Source of the DNA: Caulobacteraceae bacterium UBA5005
Lineage (GTDB): Bacteria > Pseudomonadota > Alphaproteobacteria > Caulobacterales > Caulobacteraceae
Length of the DNA stretch: 15,023 nt
Direction: 5' to 3'
Assembly: GCA_002398405.1 (NCBI GenBank)
Contig: DGYN01000120.1
Coordinates: 30,773-45,795 of the forward strand
The notes under the pieces are model-generated. The model was not told the DNA's origin. It did no database searches and saw nothing but the letters and a program-made list of their open reading frames with translations. Positions 7,981 to 13,966 of this stretch are shown here, one piece after another; the first letter of the stretch is position 1, and each line of letters starts with the position of its first letter. Position numbers and translations under genes: made by a program.

Positions 7981-8020
7981 AAAAAGACTTCGGGCCCCGG
8001 CGTTTCCACCGGGGCCCGAA
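7981..8020 (-). terminator. Strong intrinsic terminator downstream of pilA
   Basis: A perfect 12-bp GC-rich stem (8009-8020 with 7989-8000, arms CCGGGGCCCGAA and TTCGGGCCCCGG) encloses an 8-base loop. On the minus strand it is followed by GTCTTTTT. It begins 25 bases after the pilA stop and lies before cpaA. It should end most pilA transcripts, giving much more pilin than machinery mRNA (inference). Confidence 0.9.
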
Positions 8021-8045
8021 ACTAACTCAAAGCTTTAGCCGAGGA

Positions 8046-8213
8046 TTAGTCGGTCAGCTTGTTGTTCACTTCCTCGAAGGCGAGGTTGAGGTTTTCACCG
8101 ACCGAGCCGACCATCGCAACGATGACGACGGCGATGAGGGCGACGATCAGGCCGTATTCGATGGCCGTGGCGCCCGACTCGTCCTTCAGGAACCGATTCA
8201 TGAACTTCGACAT
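8046..8213 (-). CDS. pilA: Flp/Fap-type pilin PilA
   Basis: This is the major pilin subunit of the Tad pilus. The protein has 55 residues. The leader MSKFMNRFLKDESG (14 residues) ends in glycine and is followed by ATAIEYGLIVALI, the Flp pilin signature, with glutamate at +5 and tyrosine next to it. CpaA would cut after G14 and leave a 41-residue mature pilin, mostly one hydrophobic helix, with the polar tail ENLNLAFEEVNNKLTD. The length is normal for Flp pilins. A strong AAGGAG ribosome binding site lies 8 bases before the ATG, a 12-bp terminator follows the stop, and a 314-base control region lies upstream. No cysteine is present. The identification rests on the motif and on the cpaABCDEF neighbours. 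Confidence 0.97.
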   Translation of the reverse strand: MSKFMNRFLKDESGATAIEYGLIVALIAVVIVAMVGSVGENLNLAFEEVNNKLTD

Positions 8214-8214
8214 T

Positions 8215-8277
8215 GCTTGATCTCCTTAGGTTGCAAGCAGTTTACGTTGGAGGATCAAGCCCCTTCGGCCTGCTTGC
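8215..8277 (-). promoter_or_regulatory. pilA leader with two interlocking stems, one covering the ribosome binding site
   Basis: Read along the pilA mRNA, stem 1 pairs GCAAGCAG (8277-8270) with CTGCTTGC (8240-8233), 8 bp and perfect. Stem 2 pairs GCTTGATCCTCC (8260-8249) with GGAGATCAAGC (8225-8215), 11 bp with one bulged C, and contains the GGAG of the ribosome binding site. The stems cross (5' arm 1, 5' arm 2, 3' arm 1, 3' arm 2), which is an H-type pseudoknot arrangement with connecting stretches of 9, 8 and 7 bases. Stem 2 alone would hide the ribosome binding site. The repeats are seen directly. A role in translational control is inference and depends on transcription starting at or before about 8277. 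Confidence 0.5.
8222..8227 (-). promoter_or_regulatory. pilA ribosome binding site
   Basis: AAGGAG on the minus strand, 8 bases before the pilA ATG. It is among the strongest sites in the window, fitting a highly made pilin. Four of its six bases are in the 3' arm of the possible stem 2 in the leader. Confidence 0.85.
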
Positions 8278-8310
8278 CCCCGATAACATGGCCAAGGTCG
8301 CAGACCGCGC

Positions 8311-8325
8311 TTAATGGCCAGTAAA
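8311..8325 (-). promoter_or_regulatory. CtrA-like box in the pilA promoter
   Basis: The minus strand reads TTTA-N7-TTAA, one mismatch from TTAA-N7-TTAA. It sits 98-112 bases before the pilA ATG. TGTTAT or CATGTT at about 8283-8290 could serve as -10, giving a start near 8276-8281. Direct CtrA activation of pilA is established in Caulobacter. Binding here is inferred, and the box-to--10 spacing is slightly long. Confidence 0.5.
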
Positions 8326-8383
8326 CATCGATCATTTTCTGCAAAAAACTTTATGGTTTACAGTTATTTACCGTTAGCGTGCG

Positions 8384-8391
8384 TTAACCAT
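8384..8391 (+). promoter_or_regulatory. CtrA half-site TTAACCAT
   Basis: An exact TTAACCAT, the half-site described for Caulobacter CtrA. On the other strand a one-mismatch copy, TAAACCAT, lies at 8353-8360. Both are in the AT-rich patch between the divergent pilus genes and could affect either side. An 8-mer alone is modest evidence. Confidence 0.4.
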
Positions 8392-8527
8392 GACGCCTTT
8401 TCCCGGCCAATACTGGGGTTCGCGGACATTATGATTCTCGCGCGTATGTGAAGGCCGAAATTCAGTCTTTGTTGACCAAACGCCTGCGAGACTTGGGGCA
8501 ATCACCCTAGAACCCGAGACCAACGCC

Positions 8528-9010
8528 ATGCGCCCCGTCCTCGCCCTCGCCGTCCTCGCCCTCTTCCTGCCGATGGCCGCTCAGGCTGCCGGCCTGACGG
8601 TCCCCGTGGACCAGAGCCGGCGACTTCCGATCAACGGCGCTGCGGCCAACGTCGTGGTGGGCAACACCGAGATCGCGGACGTCCGGGCCATCGACAGCCG
8701 CACCCTCATGGTCGTCGGCAAGCGCCAGGGCGTGACTAACGTCGTCGTGCTGGACGTCAACGGCCGCACCCTATTCGACGGCCAGATCACCGTGGCGGCC
8801 GATTCAGGATCGAGGGTTACGGTCTATCGCGGCGCGACGCCGGCGGAATACGCCTGCTCACCCTACTGCCAGTCGTCGGCCGCCACCCCTGGCGCGGTCC
8901 AGGATGGGGCGCCGCCGATCCAGATGCAGATGCAGATCCCGCAGTCGATGATCGCGCCGTCGGGTCCTCGCGCTCCGGCCGCCGCCGCGCCCGCGCCAAC
9001 CGGCCAGTAG
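8528..9010 (+). CDS. Secreted protein with pilus-assembly N-terminal domain (CpaC N-domain paralogue)
   Basis: The protein has 160 residues. Residues 1-20 form a signal peptide ending AQA, so the product is probably periplasmic. Residues 22-90 match the pilus assembly N-terminal domain (T2SS/T3SS pilus N-domain family) also present in CpaC: LPINGAAANVVVGNTEIADVR followed by TLMVVGKRQGVTNVVVLD resembles CpaC residues 50-103 in order and spacing. A CSPYC pair (C110, C114) follows, then a Pro/Ala/Gln-rich tail with a short QMQMQ run encoded by a small direct repeat. There is no secretin core, so it cannot form the channel itself. It may pack against CpaC or the pilus conduit (inference). It is divergent from pilA across the shared control region and 52 bases before the TadE gene, probably in one transcript. 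I know no reliable gene symbol. Confidence 0.85.
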   Translation: MRPVLALAVLALFLPMAAQAAGLTVPVDQSRRLPINGAAANVVVGNTEIADVRAIDSRTLMVVGKRQGVTNVVVLDVNGRTLFDGQITVAADSGSRVTVYRGATPAEYACSPYCQSSAATPGAVQDGAPPIQMQMQIPQSMIAPSGPRAPAAAAPAPTGQ

Positions 9011-9062
9011 AAAACGGCGCGGCTTAAACCCTCGATTAGGAACCATCCGCTAGGCTTGCCGC

Positions 9063-9629
9063 ATGGCCAGCCATAAGCCTGCCCGCAGATTCCGGTCTTT
9101 CCCGCTGCGCTTCACGCGCAATGAGCGGGGTGCGACCGCCGTGGAATTCGCCATCATCGCCATCCCTTTCCTAGGCCTTCTCGCCGGGATCATGGAGTTG
9201 GGCTTCCTGTTCATGGGTTCGGTGGCGCTGGACAATTCCATGGCGACGGCCACCCGTCGCATCCGCACTGGCGAGACCCAGAACGCCGCAAACGCCAACG
9301 CCGCCCAGAAGGAACTGAACCGCGTCGCGTTCAGGGACGCGGTCTGCGACGGCATGGGCTTCATGGAGGCCGACTGCAAACAGAAGCTGTCGCTCGACGT
9401 GCGCACCGCCGCCCAGTTCCAGAACGTCGCCATCGCCAACCCTATCCAGAACGGCGCCTTCAATCCCGGCGCCCTGCAGTTCGAGACCGGCGGCCCGTCG
9501 ACGATCATCGTGATCACCGCCTACTACCGCTGGACCCTGTTCATGCCCCTGATGAACCAGGGCCTGGAGCGCCTGCCGGGCGAGACCCTGCTGACCTCCG
9601 CAACATCCTTCCGCAACGAGCCCTTCTGA
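9063..9629 (+). CDS. TadE-like pseudopilin
   Basis: TadE-family minor pilins are processed by the CpaA/TadV peptidase and are needed for Tad pilus assembly. The protein has 188 residues. A basic N-terminus is followed by the prepilin motif RNERG|ATAVEFAIIAIPFL, with the cut expected after G23 and glutamate at +5 (E28). One membrane helix spans about 26-52. The periplasmic part contains C95 and C105 around the AFRDAVCDGMGF segment and SLDVRT, typical of TadE, and later a YYRWTLFMPLM segment. The stop and the start of the next gene overlap as TGATG, so the two are coupled. The ATG has only a weak ribosome binding site. The family call is firm. Whether it equals TadE or TadF of other species cannot be settled here. 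Confidence 0.92.
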   Translation: MASHKPARRFRSFPLRFTRNERGATAVEFAIIAIPFLGLLAGIMELGFLFMGSVALDNSMATATRRIRTGETQNAANANAAQKELNRVAFRDAVCDGMGFMEADCKQKLSLDVRTAAQFQNVAIANPIQNGAFNPGALQFETGGPSTIIVITAYYRWTLFMPLMNQGLERLPGETLLTSATSFRNEPF

Positions 9630-10189
9630 TGGGCCCCTTCAGCAAGTTCCTGCGCGCTCTCAAACGCGACCAGCGCGGCGTCTCGGCCCTGGAGTTCGCC
9701 CTCATCGCGCCGGTGATGATCCTGTTCTACTTCGGCCTGGCTGAAGCCACTCAGGTGATGATGGCCGAACGCAAAACCATCCGGGCCGCCTCGGCGGTGG
9801 GCGACTTGCTGGCCCAGTCGACGACGCTGACGCCAAGCAATATCGACGACGTCTTCGAACTGGCCGAAGTCCTGATGACGCCCTACCCGACCACCGGCAC
9901 GACGATGAAAATCTGTGTGGTCAGCATCACCTCCAACGCCAGCAATGTGAAAACCGTCGCCTGGAGCCGGGCCAAGAACGGCGCCACCTGTCCCGCGAAG
10001 AACGCCCCCGTGGCCAACGCCGACGTCCCTGCCGACCTGATTGCCGCCAACCAGACCCTGATCATGTCGCGGGTGACCTATGAATATACCGGCCCCACCA
10101 ATCAGATCATCAAGACCAACCCGACGTTCGTGAAGACCTTCTATCTGCGGCCGCGCCGCAGCCACTCGGTGGCCTGCAGCGCCTGCTGA
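9629..10189 (+). CDS. TadE/TadF-like pseudopilin
   Basis: This is a second minor pilin-like protein of the Tad system, 186 residues. The prepilin motif DQRG|VSALEFALIAPVMILFYFG has the expected cut after G17 and glutamate at +5 (E22). One membrane helix spans about 20-40, followed by the polar helix AERKTIRAASAVGDLLAQ. The periplasmic domain has cysteines near KICVVS and GATCPAK and ends YEYTGPTNQIIKTNPTF then FYLRPR. It is coupled to the TadE-like gene by a TGATG overlap. The last 16 codons lie in the 3' end of pabC on the other strand. This short tail (RSHSVACSAC, with two cysteines) looks unlike the rest and may be a product of the overlap. Typical TadE/G proteins end near the FYLRPR-type strand. 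Confidence 0.9.
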   Translation: MGPFSKFLRALKRDQRGVSALEFALIAPVMILFYFGLAEATQVMMAERKTIRAASAVGDLLAQSTTLTPSNIDDVFELAEVLMTPYPTTGTTMKICVVSITSNASNVKTVAWSRAKNGATCPAKNAPVANADVPADLIAANQTLIMSRVTYEYTGPTNQIIKTNPTFVKTFYLRPRRSHSVACSAC

Positions 10190-10914
10190 TTGAGCGGCCG
10201 GCCGTCGAGGGCGGCCACGAGCCGGATCCCGATCAGGCTGTTGGTCAGGAACACCCCCTCGGCCTCGAAGAGCGCCTCCGGCCCGGCCAGGTCTTCCATC
10301 ACCTCGATCCCGGAGGTTTGGGCCGCCTCGATCGTCTCAGCCCGGACGATCCCCGGCAGGACACCCGCCGCGACCGGCGGAGTGAAGAGCCTACCTCCCC
10401 GCAGCCAAAAGATATTGGCGACGCTCGCGCAGGCAACGTGACCCATTGTGTTGAGCATCAGGGCGTCATCGGCGCCGGCCGCCTGCGCCTCCCGCCGGGC
10501 CAGGACATTGTCGATATAGCTCAGGGTCTTTAGCCTTGAGGCGGGCGAGGCGTCATTGCGGCAGACGCTCGAGGTGATCAGAGTCGCGGCCCCCTCCGGC
10601 CGCTGCGAGGCTGCGGCGGTCGCCACCAGGCGCGGCAGGAGAACCGCGGGGCGGGGAAGGCCGCGGCCGCCGGACCCGGCGCTCCAGGTCAGGCGCACGG
10701 CGGCGCGCTCACCGGAAAGGCCCGCATCGCCAAGCGCCCGCTGAGCCGCCTCTTCGAGCTGAGCAGGGCTGGGCGCCGGCAGGCCGATCTCTCCGCAGGC
10801 CTTGGTGAGACGCGCCACATGGGCCTCAAATTCGATCAGGCGGCCGTGCACCGCGAGCACCGTCTCAAAGAGGCCGTCGCCCAGGGTGAAACCGCGGTCA
10901 TCATCAGGAATCAT
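10141..10914 (-). CDS. pabC: Class IV aminotransferase, probable 4-amino-4-deoxychorismate lyase
   Basis: This PLP enzyme probably converts aminodeoxychorismate to 4-aminobenzoate and pyruvate for folate synthesis. The protein has 257 residues, normal for the family. It shows the family N-terminal motif DDRGFTLGDGLFETV at 5-19, the presumed PLP lysine K129 in ASRLKTLSYIDNVLARREA, and the phosphate-binding end of the family (FLTNSLIGIRLV). In the usual G-x-V-x-E-x-x-x-x-N region it has GHVACASVANIF, with cysteine (C162) where the PLP-nitrogen glutamate normally sits. The start overlaps the end of pabB by 11 bases, so the pair is coupled, which supports the lyase role over branched-chain or D-amino-acid aminotransferase. 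The 3' end overlaps the convergent pseudopilin gene by 49 bases. Confidence 0.85.
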   Translation of the reverse strand: MIPDDDRGFTLGDGLFETVLAVHGRLIEFEAHVARLTKACGEIGLPAPSPAQLEEAAQRALGDAGLSGERAAVRLTWSAGSGGRGLPRPAVLLPRLVATAAASQRPEGAATLITSSVCRNDASPASRLKTLSYIDNVLARREAQAAGADDALMLNTMGHVACASVANIFWLRGGRLFTPPVAAGVLPGIVRAETIEAAQTSGIEVMEDLAGPEALFEAEGVFLTNSLIGIRLVAALDGRPLNQQALQATEWLRRGRR

Positions 10915-12229
10915 TCAAGTCCCCTAGCAAGGCCGATCGCACCGCGTCGATCTTGGCCTCGGTCTCGGCCCGCTCAGCCACGGGATCACTGTCGGCGACG
11001 ATGCCGCCGCCGGCCCGCGCCTCAAGGGTCCAGCCATCGGGCGTCCGAGTAAAGGCCGTAGTGCGGATCAGGACATTGGCGTCCATGGCGCCATCGAAGC
11101 CCGCCCAGAATATAGAACCAAAAAAGGGACCCCTGGCCGGTTCCAACGCGTCGATGACCTTCATCGCCTGGACCTTGGGAGCGCCGGTGATCGAGCCGGG
11201 CGGAAAGGCGGCGCGCAGGACATCGGCTGGGCCCGCGCCCTCCACCAGGGTTCCGCGCACGGTGGAGACCAGATGATGGACATTGGCGAAGGTCTCGATG
11301 CGAAAAAGCTCCGGCGTCTCCACCTCCCCCGGCAGGCAGACGCGGGAGAGATCGTTGCGCATTAGGTCGACGATCATCAGGTTTTCCGCCCGATCCTTGG
11401 CCGACGCCAGAAGCGCTTGGGCCAGGCGCGCATCCTCGGCGGGATCAGGGCTGCGGGGCGCCGTCCCCTTGATCGGCCGGCTCTCAATGCGACGGCCCTC
11501 GACCTGCAGAAACCGCTCCGGCGAGTTTGAGACCAGGGCCCGGTTCTCGAAACGGAAGTAGGCGGCAAAGGGCGCGGGGCTCTGGGAATAGAGCCGCGCG
11601 GCGAGGTCGAAGGGCTGTGCGTTTTCCGCGAGATTGCCCCGCCAGACCCGGGCGATATTAGCCTGAAAGATCTCGCCAGCGCCGATGCGGCCAACCACGT
11701 CGGCGACCGCGCGCTCATGGGACTCGCCGTCCCGCGAACTGAAGTCCAGCGACAGCGGCCCCTTGGCGATCACGCCGGCCGGCGCGGCCAGCCAGGAAAG
11801 CGCCCGCTCCGCCTCTTGCTGATCGCGGCCCACGGCGATCACCTCGCGGGTCTGGTGGTCGAAGGCCAGCACCGCGCCGTAGCGCGCGAAGACCGCATCA
11901 GGATAGTCGGCGGCGGCGAGGCGTAGACCCTCGGCCCGCGCCCCAAGCCCATAGCCGCACAGGCCGGCCACGCCGCCCTGGAACGGCGGACCGTCTGCGA
12001 GACGGGGAAGCGGGGGGCCCAGAAGGTCCGCCAAGGCGGTGAAGGGATCGCGCCCATCATCTGGCGCGAGGATCAGATGGGCATCCGGGTCCAGAGCCAA
12101 ATACGACCAGCGGGCCGCCGGCCCCTCCCCGCCCGACAACAGGGCCAGGCAAAAGGGCGTCGCCGCGTGGGCGTTCGCAACCGCGACCGGGTCGGTCCAG
12201 GACGTCTTGACAAGGGCCCTCGCGTGCAT
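10904..12229 (-). CDS. pabB: Aminodeoxychorismate synthase component I
   Basis: PabB turns chorismate and ammonia (normally supplied by a PabA/TrpG glutaminase) into 4-amino-4-deoxychorismate. The protein has 441 residues. The N-terminal domain spans about 1-155, and the chorismate-binding domain contains GEIFQANIARV, the PabB signature PIKGTAPR at 252-259 (the lysine separates PabB from anthranilate synthase, which has PIAGT), DLMRNDLSRVC at 288-298, FPPGSITGAPK at 342-352 and GGGIVADSDP near the end. The ATG at 12229 follows AAGGGG with a 6-base spacing. The frame stays open far upstream across the neighbouring c-di-GMP gene, but that part is antisense and does not resemble PabB. No glutaminase partner gene is in the window. 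pabC follows with an 11-base overlap. Confidence 0.95.
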   Translation of the reverse strand: MHARALVKTSWTDPVAVANAHAATPFCLALLSGGEGPAARWSYLALDPDAHLILAPDDGRDPFTALADLLGPPLPRLADGPPFQGGVAGLCGYGLGARAEGLRLAAADYPDAVFARYGAVLAFDHQTREVIAVGRDQQEAERALSWLAAPAGVIAKGPLSLDFSSRDGESHERAVADVVGRIGAGEIFQANIARVWRGNLAENAQPFDLAARLYSQSPAPFAAYFRFENRALVSNSPERFLQVEGRRIESRPIKGTAPRSPDPAEDARLAQALLASAKDRAENLMIVDLMRNDLSRVCLPGEVETPELFRIETFANVHHLVSTVRGTLVEGAGPADVLRAAFPPGSITGAPKVQAMKVIDALEPARGPFFGSIFWAGFDGAMDANVLIRTTAFTRTPDGWTLEARAGGGIVADSDPVAERAETEAKIDAVRSALLGDLNDS

Positions 12230-12273
12230 GGCCGTCCCCTTAGATCGCTTTTGGCGCAAGGGGAAATCCCGGT

Positions 12274-12305
12274 GAACAAGGTTCTGCGGTTTTAACCTTG
12301 GGTTC
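12274..12305. repeat. Inverted repeat between pabB and the GGDEF-EAL gene
   Basis: CAAGGTT (12277-12283) and AACCTTG (12294-12300) form a perfect 7-bp dyad with a 10-base loop. Counted instead as AAGGTT/AACCTT, it extends by GAAC (12274-12277) and GTTC (12302-12305) across a 2-base bulge. It is in the divergent promoter region, about 45 bases from the pabB start and 50 from the mini-ORF, so an operator or leader hairpin is likelier than a terminator. Confidence 0.45.
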
Positions 12306-12349
12306 GCTTTACCGGGGTAGGTTCTCCAGGGAGTTTCAAGGACTGGGCC

Positions 12350-12400
12350 ATGACGGGCGTCTTCAAAGATCATCTCACCGCTCACAAGAGCGCTGCCTGA
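12350..12400 (+). CDS. Possible 16-residue leader peptide before the GGDEF-EAL gene
   Basis: The ATG at 12350 is followed by 15 sense codons and TGA and would encode MTGVFKDHLTAHKSAA. It has a plausible ribosome binding site (AAGGA, 7 bases upstream). The main gene's ATG at 12407 has none that I can see. The mini-ORF ends 6 bases before that ATG and is in the same reading frame, so only the TGA separates them. It could be a leader that couples translation, or a former N-terminus of the larger protein cut off by a stop codon. Such a short ORF may also be chance. I do not recognise the peptide. Confidence 0.4.
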   Translation: MTGVFKDHLTAHKSAA

Positions 12401-12406
12401 CCAGCC

Positions 12407-13921
12407 ATGAGCGACCAGAACGCCCCGTCCGCCGAAGACCTGCAGCGCCTTATCGAGGCCGAGCGGATCGCGCGCGCCGAGGCAGAGGCCAAGACCCGCG
12501 AGCTCTATGAGGCCAATCTCTCCCTGCAGATGATGAGCGACACCCTCGCCGCGCGGGTCGATGAGCTGGAAGGCGAACGGGCCAGGGTGATGCATGTGGG
12601 GCGCACCGATGCGCTCACTGGGCTGCTGAACCGCGGCGCCTTCCACTCCGGCCTCACCGAAAAGCTTTCGGCCTCGCACCGCTTCGGCACGGCCGTCGGC
12701 CTCTATCTGATCGACCTCGACGGCTTCAAGGAGGTCAACGACACCCTTGGCCATGAGGCCGGCGATCTGATCTTGCAGGAAGTCGGCGTGCGCCTTCTGG
12801 AGAGCGCCCGCGGCGGCGATCTGGTGGCCCGCCTGGGCGGCGATGAGTTCGCGGTGATCGCCGAGATGGCCGCCGACGGCTCGGAAAAGACCCAACTTGC
12901 CGACCGCCTGCTCGCGACCCTGATGAAGCCGATGCGGGTCATGGGCCGCGCCCTTTCCCCCGGCGCCTCGATCGGCGTCGCCCTCTATCCCAACCATGCC
13001 GCCGACGCGGGCGAGCTGCAGCGTTTCGCCGACATGGCCCTTTATCGCGCCAAGAACGCCGGCCGCGGCCAGCATTCCATGTTCGACGAGGCCCTGCGCC
13101 TGGAGGGCGAACATCGCCGCCGCCTGGAAGCCGACCTGCGCCTGGCCGCCGGCCGCGGCGAAATCGTTCCCTGGTTCCAGCCGGTAGTGGACGCCAACTC
13201 CGGCCGCGTGGTCGGGGTCGAGAGCCTGGCCCGCTGGAACCATCCGCGCGAGGGATTGATCTTCCCCGACAAGTTCATCCCCGTGGCCGAAGAGCTCGAC
13301 ATCATCGGCGAGATCGACGCATCGGTATTCGAACAGGCCTGCGCCATCGCCGGCAAGTGGGTCGAGGAAGGCCTGATCGCATCCATGGCCTGCAACGTCT
13401 CGCCCCGCGAACTGGTGGACGTGAACTTCGCCGACAACCTGATCCAGCGCATAGACAAGACCGGCTTTCCGCCCAAGGCCCTGGTGGTCGAGATCACCGA
13501 GACCTTTCTGCTGCAGGACATGGACCTGGCCCGCAGCCACATCGAGCGGCTGGCGACCAGGGGCGTGCGAGTCGCCCTGGACGATTTCGGCATCGGCTAT
13601 TCGAACTTGCGGGCGCTGATGCAGCTGCCGATCTCGACGGTGAAGATCGACCGGTCCCTCACCCAGGACATAGGAGTCGACGAGCGCATGACCGCCCTGG
13701 TGCGGCTGCTGGCCCAGACTACCCGGGCGCTGGGTCTCTCGATGATCGCCGAGGGTGTCGAGGACGAAGCCCACGCCATCCAGCTTCGCGCCATCGGCTG
13801 CCACCGGATGCAGGGCTACTGGTTCGCAAGGCCCATGCCGGGCGAGCAGATGGACGCCTATTTGCGCAAGGCCTCTGACGCCTTCCAGTCCCGCCCGGAA
13901 CCGCGCCGCAACGTCGCCTAG
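12407..13921 (+). CDS. Cytoplasmic GGDEF-EAL cyclic-di-GMP protein with N-terminal coiled coil
   Basis: It combines a diguanylate cyclase domain (makes c-di-GMP) with a phosphodiesterase domain (breaks it). The protein has 504 residues and no membrane segment. Residues 8-62 are a charged, heptad-like coiled coil (AEAEAKTRELYEANLSL), probably for dimerisation. The GGDEF domain covers about 63-228: RTDALTGLLNR at 66-76, the I-site RGGD at 135-138 five residues before an intact GGDEF at 144-148. The EAL domain covers about 245-490 with ESL at 272-274 in place of EAL and the other expected residues present: N330, E362, E365, D392/D393, K413, E449 and Q469. Both domains therefore look catalytically competent. 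Which activity dominates cannot be told. It is divergent from pabB, and htpX follows after 53 bases. Confidence 0.95.
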   Translation: MSDQNAPSAEDLQRLIEAERIARAEAEAKTRELYEANLSLQMMSDTLAARVDELEGERARVMHVGRTDALTGLLNRGAFHSGLTEKLSASHRFGTAVGLYLIDLDGFKEVNDTLGHEAGDLILQEVGVRLLESARGGDLVARLGGDEFAVIAEMAADGSEKTQLADRLLATLMKPMRVMGRALSPGASIGVALYPNHAADAGELQRFADMALYRAKNAGRGQHSMFDEALRLEGEHRRRLEADLRLAAGRGEIVPWFQPVVDANSGRVVGVESLARWNHPREGLIFPDKFIPVAEELDIIGEIDASVFEQACAIAGKWVEEGLIASMACNVSPRELVDVNFADNLIQRIDKTGFPPKALVVEITETFLLQDMDLARSHIERLATRGVRVALDDFGIGYSNLRALMQLPISTVKIDRSLTQDIGVDERMTALVRLLAQTTRALGLSMIAEGVEDEAHAIQLRAIGCHRMQGYWFARPMPGEQMDAYLRKASDAFQSRPEPRRNVA

Positions 13922-13940
13922 GAACGGGGCGTAATGCTCT

Positions 13941-13966
13941 TGTGGGCAAGGGTTTGCGCTCCCACA
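13941..13966 (+). repeat. Hairpin in the gap before htpX
   Basis: TGTGGG (13941-13946) pairs with CCCACA (13961-13966). Inside, GCAA and TTGC can also pair around GGGT. It lies between the GGDEF-EAL stop and the htpX ATG, ending 8 bases before the start codon, with no T-run after it. It could be a leader hairpin next to the ribosome binding site or a weak transcript end for the upstream gene. Confidence 0.35.

Larger units (their letters stand above)
8214..8527. other. Divergent control region between pilA and the plus-strand pilus genes
   Basis: These 314 bases hold no gene. The pilA side (8214-8290) contains its ribosome binding site and a leader with interlocking inverted repeats. Then come a CtrA-like box (8311-8325) and an AT-rich patch (about 8328-8391) full of TTA/TAA triplets, ending in TTAACCAT, the Caulobacter CtrA half-site. 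A GATTC (GANTC, the CcrM methylation target) lies at 8433-8437. TTGACC at 8472-8477 could be a -35 for the plus-strand gene, but I see no convincing -10 at normal spacing. Confidence 0.7.

Noticed and set aside
8374..8387. Full CtrA box from TTAG to TTAA at 8374-8387
   Set aside because: The two halves are separated by 6 rather than 7 bases. Only the half-site TTAACCAT was kept.
12292..12306. CtrA box near TTAACC upstream of the GGDEF-EAL gene
   Set aside because: The second half reads TTCG at the N7 spacing, two mismatches from consensus, too weak to claim.
12230..13804. Upstream extension of the pabB frame across the GGDEF-EAL gene (to 966 codons)
   Set aside because: PabB homology begins at the ATG at 12229, which has a good ribosome binding site. 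The rest is antisense to a well-supported gene.
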